Source of the DNA: JANLTP01 sp031363055
GTDB taxonomy: Bacteria > Pseudomonadota > Gammaproteobacteria > Burkholderiales > Burkholderiaceae_E
Assembly: GCA_031363055.1 (NCBI GenBank)
Contig: JANLTP010000063.1
Location: 1 to 11,387 of the forward strand
Direction: 5' to 3'
DNA: 11,387 bases
Made by a program: the position numbers and the translations under genes. Under the pieces are notes generated by a model that had not been told where the DNA came from, did not search any database, and worked only from the letters and a program-made list of their open reading frames with translations. Positions 1 through 7,102 of the stretch are shown piece by piece. Numbering within the stretch: position 1 is the stretch's first letter; every line of letters starts with the position of its first letter.

Positions 1-118
1 TGGCCAGCAGATACACCGGAATTGCCGCAACCAAGGGCTTCGAGAGCGCCACATAAGTGCCTACCAGGGCCATTCCGGAGAACAACAAGGCATAACCCAG
101 CGCGCGCGATGAACCCAT
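1..118 (-). CDS. EamA/DMT-family transporter, N-terminal fragment (runs off left edge)
   Basis: Only the first 39 codons are visible, starting at the ATG whose complement is at 116-118. The peptide begins MGSSRALGYALLFSGMALVG and continues through TYVALSKPLV to a hydrophobic stretch IPVYLLA. A first transmembrane helix followed by a 'VALSKPLV' turn and a second hydrophobic segment is typical of the first repeat of EamA (drug/metabolite transporter superfamily) permeases, which have ten helices and usually about 300 residues. The substrate cannot be inferred. The gene diverges from glcD, with only 46 bases between the two start codons, so their promoters must share or overlap this gap and the coding ends. 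The call rests on a short peptide; another polytopic permease is possible. Confidence 0.6.
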   Translation of the reverse strand, partial: MGSSRALGYALLFSGMALVGTYVALSKPLVAAIPVYLLA

Positions 119-164
119 GCCCGGAATTGTAGCGAGTCGGCGCAAATGCGATATCCTTGCTGAC

Positions 165-1757
165 ATGAACGCAATTATCGATCCTTTGCTCAGTGTCGCG
201 GCGCAGGGCCAGCCGCTGTCCGCCCCGCAGTCTGCGCCGCAAACCGCCGCGCAAATTGCCCCAGTCGCGCGACATCAGGACACCGCTCAAGCGCCCGCCG
301 CCGGGCGCGCCGATCAACTGGTTCTGGCGCTCAAGCAGATTTTGCCGGTTGGATCGATTCTATTTCGCGAAGAAGACACCCGGCCCTACGAATGTGACGC
401 CCTGTCCGCCTTTCGGCAGTTGCCAATGGTGGTGGTGTTGCCCAGCACCGAAGAGCAGGTTGCAGCCGTGTTGAAGCTGTGTGTGCAGTTGGATGTTCCG
501 GTGGTGGCGCGCGGCGCGGGTACCAGCTTGTCCGGGGGTTCGATGCCGCATGCCAATGGAATTGTCCTGTCGCTGGCGAAATTCAACCGGATTCTGTCGG
601 TCGACCCAAAAGCGCGCGTGGCCCGCGTGCAGCCCGGCGTTCGCAATCTGGCGATATCGGAGGCGGCGGCGCCGCATGGTCTTTATTACGCACCGGATCC
701 ATCCTCGCAAATTGCTTGCAGCATCGGCGGTAATGTCGCCGAGAACTCCGGCGGTGTGCACTGTTTGAAATACGGCTTGACCGTTCACAACGTGCTGAAG
801 ATTCGTGGCCTGACGATGGACGGTGAGACGGTCGAGTTCGGTAGCGAAGCGCTCGATTCGCCGGGCCTTGATTTGATGTCTCTGATCGTCGGTTCCGAAG
901 GCATGTTGGCGCTGACCACCGAGGTGACGGTAAAACTGATTCCGAAGCCGCCACTGGCGCGAGTCTTGATGGCGTCGTTCGACGATGTTGCGAAGGCAGG
1001 CGATGCGGTCGCCGACATCATTGCGGCCGGTATCATTCCCGCCGGTCTCGAAATGATGGACAAGAAAGCCAGCATTGCGGTCGAACAATTTGTGCATGCC
1101 GGCTATGACCTCGAGGCCGAAGCGATTCTGTTGGCCGAGTCGGATGGCACACCCGAAGAGGTCGCGGAAGAAGTCGCGCGCATGGAGCAGGTCTTGCGCG
1201 CCGCCGGCGCGACCGATGTCCGCGTATCTGGCTCGGAGAAGGAGCGATTGCTGTTTTGGTCAGGCCGCAAGAATGCGTTTCCGGCAGCGGGCCGGCTCTC
1301 GCCCGACTATTACTGTATGGACGGCACCATTCCGCGCAAGAACCTCGGGCGCATGCTCAAGGCGATCAACGAGATGGAACTGAAGTACGAGCTGCGCTGT
1401 ATGAACGTGTTTCATGCTGGCGATGGCAATCTGCATCCGCTGATCTTGTTTGATTCGAACGATGCCGCCGAGTGGCAGCGCGCTGAGTTGTTCGGTGCCG
1501 ATATTCTCGAGCTCTGTGTCGAGCTGGGTGGTACCGTCACCGGTGAACATGGCGTCGGGATCGAGAAAATCAATTCGATGTGCGTGCAGTTTTCTGAAGC
1601 GGAGCGCGAGGCTTTTTTTGCGGTCAAGCGGGCGTTTGATCCGGCCGGGCTGTTGAATCCGGGCAAGGTCATTCCAACCTTGGTGCGCTGTGCTGAATAC
1701 GGCAAGATGCATGTACACGGTGGCCGTTTGCCGTTTGCCGACCTGCCGCGCTTCTAA
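165..1757 (+). CDS. glcD: Glycolate dehydrogenase, FAD-linked subunit GlcD
   Basis: FAD-dependent subunit of the membrane-associated glycolate dehydrogenase that oxidises glycolate to glyoxylate. The 530-residue product matches E. coli GlcD (499 aa) along its length from about residue 50. The FAD-binding PP-loop RGAGTSLSGG is at 116-125, and the second flavin segment (PDPSSQIACSIGGN, then VAENSGG) is at 178-197. In the C-terminal FAD-oxidase domain, NVFHAGDGNLHP is at 414-425, GEHGVGIEK at 460-468, and FDPAGLLNPGK at 491-501. I chose the ATG at 165 because it gives the more usual length; an in-frame ATG at 117 would add 16 residues. Neither start has a good Shine-Dalgarno site. Residues 12-48 form an Ala/Gln/Pro-rich extension absent from E. 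coli GlcD. It is first in an operon: glcE starts 19 bases downstream. Confidence 0.95.
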   Translation: MNAIIDPLLSVAAQGQPLSAPQSAPQTAAQIAPVARHQDTAQAPAAGRADQLVLALKQILPVGSILFREEDTRPYECDALSAFRQLPMVVVLPSTEEQVAAVLKLCVQLDVPVVARGAGTSLSGGSMPHANGIVLSLAKFNRILSVDPKARVARVQPGVRNLAISEAAAPHGLYYAPDPSSQIACSIGGNVAENSGGVHCLKYGLTVHNVLKIRGLTMDGETVEFGSEALDSPGLDLMSLIVGSEGMLALTTEVTVKLIPKPPLARVLMASFDDVAKAGDAVADIIAAGIIPAGLEMMDKKASIAVEQFVHAGYDLEAEAILLAESDGTPEEVAEEVARMEQVLRAAGATDVRVSGSEKERLLFWSGRKNAFPAAGRLSPDYYCMDGTIPRKNLGRMLKAINEMELKYELRCMNVFHAGDGNLHPLILFDSNDAAEWQRAELFGADILELCVELGGTVTGEHGVGIEKINSMCVQFSEAEREAFFAVKRAFDPAGLLNPGKVIPTLVRCAEYGKMHVHGGRLPFADLPRF

Positions 1758-1776
1758 GTCTCCAGTCCTCTCATCG

Positions 1777-2928
1777 ATGTCAGCGCTAGAAACAATTCGT
1801 GATCAGATTCTCACGGCGGCCGCCGGGCGCCGTGTATTGCGAATTCGCGGTGGCGGCAGCAAGGACTTCTATGGTCAGTCACTCGAAGGTGAGCTGCTTG
1901 AGACCGCAGAGTACAGCGGTATTGTCAGTTACGAGCCGACTGAGTTGGTTTTGACCGCACGCTGCGGAACGCCACTGGGTGAAATTGACGCCGCGCTCAA
2001 GGAGTGTGGTCAGGCGCTGCCGTTTGATCCACCGGCCTTTGGTACGAATGCCACCATCGGCGGTGTAGTGGCCAGTGGTTTGTCCGGGCCCAGGCGTCAA
2101 TCGGTGGGTGCCGTACGAGACTATGTGCTGGGTGCGGCGCTGATGAATTCGCGCGCCGAAGTTTTATATTTCGGTGGTCAGGTCATGAAGAACGTCGCGG
2201 GCTATGACGTGTCACGATTGCTCTGTGGTTCGATGGGTACGTTAGGCCTGATCACCGAAGTGTCGCTCAAGGTGTTGCCGGTGCCGCCAGCCGATGTCAC
2301 CGTCGGCTGGCGTTTGAAACAAGCGCCAGCGTTGGCATTGATGAACGAATGGGGCGGTCAACCCCTGCCGGTGGCCGCCACTGCTTGGCACGGCGACGAT
2401 CTCGGCGTGCGGTTTTGCGGTGCGCAGGCGGCGGTCGCGGCGGCGGTCAAACTGTTTGAGCAACGCTACAAGGCGGTGACCTTGCCGGCCGATGAAGCGC
2501 ACTCCTTTTGGCAGCGCTTGCGTGAACAGCAGTTGGCGTTTTTTCAAGGCGATGCACCCCTCTGGCGGGTATCGTTGCCGTCGACGGTCGCGCCGTTGGC
2601 GCTTGCTGGGCCCACCGTTACTACTTCGAGCGACAGCGCGGACGTACTGATCGAATGGGGTGGTGCCTTGCGTTGGCTGCGGTATTCGGGCTCGGCGAGC
2701 GAACTGCGCGCGTATGTCGCAGCGCTTGGCGGCACGGCTTGCCTGTTCCGGGGTGGCGACAAGTCGGTCGGCGTTTTCCATCGGTTGGCGGCGATCAATG
2801 CCCGTATCAATCATCGTTTGAAACAGGAGTTTGATCCCTTGGGAATTTTTAATCCTGGCCGGATGTACCCGCCGCGAATGGGCGCTGACGATGTGATCAC
2901 TGATGCCCCGAGTCCGGAGCGCGCCTGA
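1777..2928 (+). CDS. glcE: Glycolate dehydrogenase, FAD-binding subunit GlcE
   Basis: Second flavin-domain subunit of glycolate dehydrogenase, 383 residues (E. coli GlcE about 350). The FAD-binding domain shows RGGGSKDFYG at 24-33, GTNATIGGVVASGLSGPRR at 89-107, and VMKNVAGYDVSRLLCGSMG then TLGLITEVSLKVLP across 136-168, all hallmarks of GlcE. The C-terminus keeps the family ending FDPLGIFNPGRMYP followed by a short tail. The reading frame is open back to 1690, inside glcD, but the ATG at 1777 is preferred because the peptide from there (MSALETIRDQI) aligns with the normal N-terminus and clears glcD. No clear ribosome-binding site precedes it, so translation may depend on glcD. It is followed by glcF after a single base. 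Confidence 0.94.
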   Translation: MSALETIRDQILTAAAGRRVLRIRGGGSKDFYGQSLEGELLETAEYSGIVSYEPTELVLTARCGTPLGEIDAALKECGQALPFDPPAFGTNATIGGVVASGLSGPRRQSVGAVRDYVLGAALMNSRAEVLYFGGQVMKNVAGYDVSRLLCGSMGTLGLITEVSLKVLPVPPADVTVGWRLKQAPALALMNEWGGQPLPVAATAWHGDDLGVRFCGAQAAVAAAVKLFEQRYKAVTLPADEAHSFWQRLREQQLAFFQGDAPLWRVSLPSTVAPLALAGPTVTTSSDSADVLIEWGGALRWLRYSGSASELRAYVAALGGTACLFRGGDKSVGVFHRLAAINARINHRLKQEFDPLGIFNPGRMYPPRMGADDVITDAPSPERA

Positions 2929-2929
2929 G

Positions 2930-4183
2930 ATGGAAACACACCTGGCTGATTGGTTGAAGGGCACTGCCGACGGTATTGAGGCCGAATCCATTTTGCGCAA
3001 GTGTGTTCATTGCGGCTTTTGCACGGCGACCTGTCCGACCTATCAGTTGCTGGGCGATGAACTCGATGGCCCGCGCGGCCGGATTTATTTGATCAAGCAA
3101 GTAGTGGAAGGCAAGTTGCCGACGGCGGCGACGATGAGTCATCTCGATCGTTGCCTGACCTGCCGTAATTGTGAGACTACCTGTCCGTCCGGTGTCGATT
3201 ACGGACGGCTGGTTGATGTGGGTCGCAAGATTGTCGAGTCCAAGGTGCGGCGACCGCTCGGTCAGCGCTTGTTGCGCGGCGCGCTGCGTGAGGGATTGAC
3301 GCGGCGTTGGTTGTTTGACCCGGCGATGAAGATCGGCAAGACGGTGCGGCCGTTATTGCCGCCGTCATTGCGCAACAAAGTGCCGCAGTCGGCGCCCGCG
3401 GGTGTCTGGCCAGTCGCAACTCATGCGCGTAAAGTTTTATTGTTGAATGGTTGTGTGCAACCGGCGATGATGCCGTCGATCGATGCGGCGACTGCGCGGG
3501 TTCTGGACCGGCTCGGTGTGCAATGCATAGTTGCAAATCGCTCCGGCTGTTGCGGAGCAATTCGTTACCACTTGAATGATCAGCCCGGCGGACTCGATGA
3601 TGCGCGGCGCAATATCGATGCCTGGTGGCCGCATCTGAGCGCCGGTGTCGAGGCCATAGTCATCAACGCCTCCGGATGTGGCGCGATGCTCAAAGAGTAC
3701 GGCCATATCTTGCGCGATGACGTGGCCTACGCCGAGCGCGCCGCCAAGGTCAGTGCGATGACGCGTGATCTGTCCGAATGGTTACCCGAGTTCGGACCCA
3801 AGCTCAAGGTGATGGTCGAAACACAACGGCTACTGCGACGCAAGGAGGGCGCGCGAGACATGATCGCGTTTCATCCGCCCTGTACGTTGCAGCACGGCCA
3901 ACAAGTGCGCGGCGAAGTCGAGAAAATGCTGAGCCTGCTGGGCGCGCGCATGGCGACGGTACAGGATTCGCATTTGTGTTGCGGCTCCGCCGGTACTTAT
4001 TCCGTCACTCAGCCTGAACTGAGCAAACAACTGCGCGACCGGAAACTGGCTAACCTTCAAGCCGACACGCCGGATATGATCTTGTCCGCCAACATTGGGT
4101 GTCTGACCCATCTCCAGTCGGGGACCGACAAACCGGTGCGTCATTGGATCGAATGGCTCGACGGTTTGATCAGCAATCCTTGA
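2930..4183 (+). CDS. glcF: Glycolate dehydrogenase, iron-sulfur subunit GlcF
   Basis: Electron-transfer subunit with two [4Fe-4S] clusters, passing electrons from GlcD/GlcE to the membrane quinone pool. Product of 417 residues (E. coli 407). The first ferredoxin-type motif has Cys at 25, 28, 31 and 35 (CVHCGFCTATCP); the second has Cys at 75, 78, 81 and 85 (CLTCRNCETTCP). The C-terminal half carries two CCG-type cysteine domains: C174, C207-C208, C250, and C318, C350-C351, C391. Around residues 290-310 there is a roughly ten-residue insertion relative to E. coli. The start at 2930 is supported by GGAG at 2916-2919, inside the end of glcE; an in-frame ATG at 2903 would overlap glcE by 26 bases and is less likely. 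Only one base (2929) separates it from glcE, indicating coupling. Its 3' end overlaps the convergent LEPR-XLL gene by 14 bases. Confidence 0.96.
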   Translation: METHLADWLKGTADGIEAESILRKCVHCGFCTATCPTYQLLGDELDGPRGRIYLIKQVVEGKLPTAATMSHLDRCLTCRNCETTCPSGVDYGRLVDVGRKIVESKVRRPLGQRLLRGALREGLTRRWLFDPAMKIGKTVRPLLPPSLRNKVPQSAPAGVWPVATHARKVLLLNGCVQPAMMPSIDAATARVLDRLGVQCIVANRSGCCGAIRYHLNDQPGGLDDARRNIDAWWPHLSAGVEAIVINASGCGAMLKEYGHILRDDVAYAERAAKVSAMTRDLSEWLPEFGPKLKVMVETQRLLRRKEGARDMIAFHPPCTLQHGQQVRGEVEKMLSLLGARMATVQDSHLCCGSAGTYSVTQPELSKQLRDRKLANLQADTPDMILSANIGCLTHLQSGTDKPVRHWIEWLDGLISNP

Positions 4184-5702
4184 TCGGCGTCGCCGTGCGT
4201 ACCTTGGCCGGCGCCTTGAAGCCGCGCTTGACCTGGTTGACTTGTTCCGAGAAATTGCGGCCCACGCCCGGATCGTCCTTGGCGAACACACTGGGTCGAA
4301 CGGCCTTGGGCTTGATCGTCTGAACCTGGTTACGATCTGCGGCGGGCTTGTTGACCGTGACGCAGTCTTCATTGGCGGCGGCGGTGTCCGTCGCGGCTTT
4401 CTCGATCGGTGATGAATTGCCGGCGGCAGCCTTCAAGGGTTCGGTATATCCCTGGATCACTCCCAGAATTCGCTCAGGTGAGAACGGTGCGAAGGCGTCG
4501 CGCGGCAACTCGACGCGCGTCACCTCCAAAGTCGCCGGGCGCGTTTCAGACAACGGCACCAGAATCGTTTGAGCCAGCGGGGCGATGTACTGCGACAAGG
4601 TGGCGTTATTCGTACCGGTACGCGTATCCGTACCTGTACCTGGACCCGTACCGATGTCCGTACCCGCAAGCGCTGAGTCAGGATTGAATTGCCGCAACGG
4701 CGACAGTTCAAGCACCGAACTGATCTGGCGGCCTGGATCGCTGCTCGTCGCAGTCACGTTCGGTTTGTCGTCGCGAAGGCTCAGATCGATCGGAACTTCT
4801 TCGATCGGTTTCGGCGCTGCCGACACGTTGAACTTGAGCCAGGTGCTGTCCTCGCCGCCATGGCCGTCGCTGATCGTATAGGTGAAGGCATCTTGCACGC
4901 TTTGGCCGCTGGCGATAATCAAATTGGCAAACGGCTGATAGCGATAGGAGCCATCGGCCTCGATTCGCAACTGACCATAAGCGCCGTCAATCATTTGTCC
5001 GACATTGCCCTGTGAGGTATTCTCGAAGCGTCCTGAAACAACACCAACGACCGTCACGGAATCACCATCCGGATCGCTGTCGGCGTTGTCACCCAACGGG
5101 CTTCCGAGCACGGCCTGACCGATGGCGGTTTGTCCGATTTCGAGCGCCCGATAATCAATCTCGCCGATCGGCGCATGGTTGACCGACGTGTTGCCGCCTG
5201 GCGTGTGTTCGGCTGGCGCACCGACGAGGGTCAGGGTCAGTGTGGTGCGAGCAGCGCCGCCCTGGTTGTCGCACAGCGAATAGGTGAATACCTCCGTCAG
5301 GCTCGCGCCGGGTGCCAGGGACAAATTCGAATCCGGGGTGTAGGTATAAGAGCCATCGACATGCAGCACGTCGCCGTCTGGATCCGTATCGGCATAGTCG
5401 CCCCAGGCATTGCCGGTGATGGCGGCGCCGTTCACAATGGCTTCATCAATCTGCAACACCCGGCAGTCGGCGGCCGCGATAGGATCGTGATTCTGCGCGA
5501 GTTCACCGGCTGCGATCAGTTCGGCCGTGGCCAGCGCGCCGGCGCCATCAAATAGCAGACGCGGTTCCAGGGCCAGCACGCCGAATCGCGAATTCGGAAC
5601 GTGCTTGGGGGTCTGCTCGGAGGCGTTTTTCAAAGCGTGCTTGGTGGCGTGCTTGAACGTTGGCTTGGAGGCGGCACGTGAATGCTTGGGCGTGGCAAAC
5701 AT
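4170..5702 (-). CDS. Short LEPR-XLL domain protein with two cadherin/VCBS-like repeats
   Basis: Product of 510 residues; not a protein I can name. A basic Lys/His-rich N-terminus (several KH pairs within residues 5-34) precedes LEPRLLFDGAG at 45-55, the signature at the N-terminus of many large type I-secreted or surface proteins. Two cadherin/VCBS-like repeats follow (about 73-160 and 175-293), each with an acidic DxDPDGD motif (105-111 and 208-214) typical of calcium-binding repeats and a terminal FTY..D..GG strand. The first repeat is about 31 residues shorter than the second. A Gly-Thr tract lies at 347-364, then a tail without RTX or other recognisable secretion motifs, ending in Cys. 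I chose the ATG at 5702 because GGAA lies 6 bases upstream; the frame is open to an ATG at 5750, which has no ribosome-binding site. Secretion and a surface role are inferred. Five hundred residues is short for this class. Confidence 0.75.
   Translation of the reverse strand: MFATPKHSRAASKPTFKHATKHALKNASEQTPKHVPNSRFGVLALEPRLLFDGAGALATAELIAAGELAQNHDPIAAADCRVLQIDEAIVNGAAITGNAWGDYADTDPDGDVLHVDGSYTYTPDSNLSLAPGASLTEVFTYSLCDNQGGAARTTLTLTLVGAPAEHTPGGNTSVNHAPIGEIDYRALEIGQTAIGQAVLGSPLGDNADSDPDGDSVTVVGVVSGRFENTSQGNVGQMIDGAYGQLRIEADGSYRYQPFANLIIASGQSVQDAFTYTISDGHGGEDSTWLKFNVSAAPKPIEEVPIDLSLRDDKPNVTATSSDPGRQISSVLELSPLRQFNPDSALAGTDIGTGPGTGTDTRTGTNNATLSQYIAPLAQTILVPLSETRPATLEVTRVELPRDAFAPFSPERILGVIQGYTEPLKAAAGNSSPIEKAATDTAAANEDCVTVNKPAADRNQVQTIKPKAVRPSVFAKDDPGVGRNFSEQVNQVKRGFKAPAKVRTATPIKDC
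4611..4664. repeat. Degenerate hexanucleotide tandem repeat (CGTACC-like, nine units)
   Basis: Nine consecutive six-base units, four of them exactly CGTACC and the others one to four changes away. Read on the minus strand they encode the Gly-Thr/Asp-Thr tract of the LEPR-XLL protein (residues 347-364). The period is a multiple of three, so changes in copy number keep the frame and only lengthen or shorten a flexible linker. Confidence 0.8.
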
Positions 5703-5794
5703 GGTTTTCCAGACAATAGAGTCAGCGCAAAAAATGCGACTGACTGCCATTGTTGAGAAAACATGCCAGCGATGCTGTGAACTACTGCACGGTC

Positions 5795-5825
5795 GGCTTT
5801 AACCGACGAACGGTCGGTTAAAGCC
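5795..5825. terminator. Perfect 13-bp hairpin at the end of the lipoprotein gene
   Basis: The arms 5795-5807 and 5813-5825 are exact reverse complements around a 5-base loop. The hairpin begins at the last base of the lipoprotein stop codon (5825-5827) and lies in the leader of the downstream LEPR-XLL gene. No T-run follows in either direction, so it is not a textbook intrinsic terminator. It may be a terminator, an attenuator of read-through into the LEPR-XLL gene, or an RNA-stabilising 3' structure. Confidence 0.6.
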
Positions 5826-6559
5826 TAGGTCGCCACCGGTGCCGGAATATGGTCGAGCAGTTGCCAGCGCACCCAATCTTCGCGGAATCGTGCGCCCCGG
5901 CGCCCGCCGGGCACCACGTAATAACCGGTCCACTCGCGCTGCACCCAGCAATTGACGTCGGGTGCATACCAAAGGGTTTCGTAGCGCTCGGAGCCGTATC
6001 GAAAGACATCGTAATGACTGAACCACATGCGCCGGTCGATGCGCAAACAGGTGAATTCACCGGCCGGTACCCGGATTTTTTCCCAGTTTCGGGCATCCAG
6101 GTAGAGCGACCAGAAAAGCTGTCGCTCACTGATCAGTGCACGGTAGGTGGTTCGGACACGCTCGGAAGCGCCGGCTTCGAGCCGGCTGGGCAGCAGCGGG
6201 ACCGGATCGGAGAACCGTTCGGTCACATCGTAATGGGTTTCCTGTACGACGTTCCAGGCGTTCGTGTAGAGATCATCCTGAGTGGGACGCTCGTCGGTGT
6301 ATCGGTTCTTGATCTTGAGCAGCGGACCGGACTCAACGACCTCGGTGGCTAATTCGCCAATCGGTAGATGGTTATAAAGATTGGTGCCCACATAACGCCA
6401 GCGGTCTCGAACTCGAACCCGTGGAACGGGCGCGGCCGGCACGTTGGCGAGTGTCACTGGGGAGGCGCTGGCGCAGCCGCCCAAGCCTGCCGCGAGTGCA
6501 GGCAAACTTAAAACTGCGAGCGCCTCACGGCGGGTCATTGGCTTGTCGTTACTCAACAT
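5825..6559 (-). CDS. Putative lipoprotein, function unknown (possible Tat-type signal)
   Basis: Product of 244 residues. The N-terminus has a twin arginine (R10-R11 in MTRREALAVL), a hydrophobic stretch, and a lipobox LGGC with the acceptor cysteine at 29, so export by Tat or Sec and lipidation in the periplasm are likely. The mature part is rich in Trp, Tyr and Arg. Its C-terminal half has the pattern VPAGEFTCLRI (about 165-175) followed by ETLWYAPDVNCWVQREW (about 200-216), which resembles DUF3108-like or related beta-rich periplasmic proteins; I do not recognise the family firmly. The start at 6559 is supported by AGGGGG about 8 bases upstream; an internal ATG 21 bases later would still keep the twin arginine. 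It lies 63 bases after the DUF4870-like gene in the same direction. Specific function is unknown. Confidence 0.75.
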   Translation of the reverse strand: MLSNDKPMTRREALAVLSLPALAAGLGGCASASPVTLANVPAAPVPRVRVRDRWRYVGTNLYNHLPIGELATEVVESGPLLKIKNRYTDERPTQDDLYTNAWNVVQETHYDVTERFSDPVPLLPSRLEAGASERVRTTYRALISERQLFWSLYLDARNWEKIRVPAGEFTCLRIDRRMWFSHYDVFRYGSERYETLWYAPDVNCWVQREWTGYYVVPGGRRGARFREDWVRWQLLDHIPAPVAT

Positions 6560-6596
6560 GGGGTATCCCCCTTCGTTGTACAGTCAATCAGTAAAT

Positions 6597-6627
6597 TCAG
6601 TTGGTAAACTCAGTCGGTAAACTCAGG
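6597..6627. repeat. 13-bp direct repeat beginning at a stop codon
   Basis: TCAGTTGGTAAAC (6597-6609) and TCAGTCGGTAAAC (6610-6622) are adjacent and differ at one base. A partial third start, TCAG, is at 6623-6626, and a weaker related copy lies just left around 6588-6596. On the minus strand the first unit begins with the TGA stop of the DUF4870-like gene. Each unit repeats CTGA at a 13-base spacing, so stop codons appear in all three frames. Confidence 0.75.
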
Positions 6628-6991
6628 CTGGCATCGGCTTGTCGTCCTGCAGCCAGAGCACACCCTTGATCATTCGATACAGGTACCAGATGACCGGCAC
6701 CATGAATAACCAGGACAACAGGCCGAACGTGATGGCACTCAGAATCAGCACCGGTATGAACGAGATGATGACCCAGAATAGAGTCCACCAGAAGGTGCGG
6801 ATCATCCAGTTCATGTGGCTCTCGAACAGGGTGCCGCGCGCATTGTCACGTTTGATGTAGTTGATGATCAGCGCAATGACTGACAAGGAGCCCATTGAGA
6901 TCAGCGGGCCGGCGATGTGCAGCGCGTAATCGAGCAGCGTGACTTTGCGCAGCGAGTCCATGCGGGCCGGCGAGGCTTCAATAATGTCCAT
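6623..6991 (-). CDS. Small DUF4870-like integral membrane protein
   Basis: Product of 122 residues with three hydrophobic segments, about 21-46, 65-90 and 91-110. The conserved-looking stretch ESHMNWMIRTFWWTLFW (57-73) and the ending WYLYRMIKGVLWL..DKPM (102-120) match the pattern of small Tic20/DUF4870-like proteins in proteobacteria, whose function is unknown. Good ribosome-binding sequence AAGGA lies about 8 bases upstream of the start at 6991. It follows the AAA gene by 57 bases and precedes the lipoprotein by 63 bases in the same direction, so co-transcription is plausible. The family name is from memory of the pattern and not from a search; the membrane location is well supported by hydrophobicity. 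Confidence 0.7.
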   Translation of the reverse strand: MDIIEASPARMDSLRKVTLLDYALHIAGPLISMGSLSVIALIINYIKRDNARGTLFESHMNWMIRTFWWTLFWVIISFIPVLILSAITFGLLSWLFMVPVIWYLYRMIKGVLWLQDDKPMPA

Positions 6992-7038
6992 CTTCGAGGT
7001 CCTTTGCAGTACCGTTAGGTTGAAACGTTCAATAGATG

Positions 7039-7102
7039 GGTTCGGTTGTCACTTATTCAACGCCGTGGCCGGTTCGCTGTCAAATTTATTCAACGCGCTG
7101 GC
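7039..7102. repeat. Imperfect 32-bp tandem duplication at the 3' end of the AAA gene
   Basis: The units 7039-7070 and 7071-7102 both read approximately GGTTCG..TGTCA..TTATTCAACGC..TGG, with a few substitutions and small indels. On the minus strand the downstream unit (7039-7070) contains the TGA stop of the AAA gene (7049-7051). The upstream unit has the related sequence altered so that it reads through, giving the repeated peptide ALNK twice at the C-terminus (residues 193-196 and 204-207). Confidence 0.7.

Noticed and set aside
117..164. glcD start at the ATG at 117
   Set aside because: It would add 16 residues to an already long N-terminus, overlap the divergent transporter start codon, and has no ribosome-binding site. 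Kept only as an alternative.
360..1097. 245-codon open frame antisense to glcD
   Set aside because: It lies wholly within a clear glcD gene, and its peptide is Arg/His/Gln-rich with no domain pattern, as expected for an antisense frame in GC-rich coding DNA.
4611..4664. Possible CRISPR-like or regulatory repeat array
   Set aside because: The units are six bases with no spacers and translate as a Gly-Thr linker in frame, so it is a coding microsatellite.
6990..7048. Continuation of the AAA C-terminal lid in another frame after its stop
   Set aside because: Reading all three frames of this stretch on the minus strand gave nothing like the usual BCS1 C-terminus, so a simple frameshift does not explain the short end.
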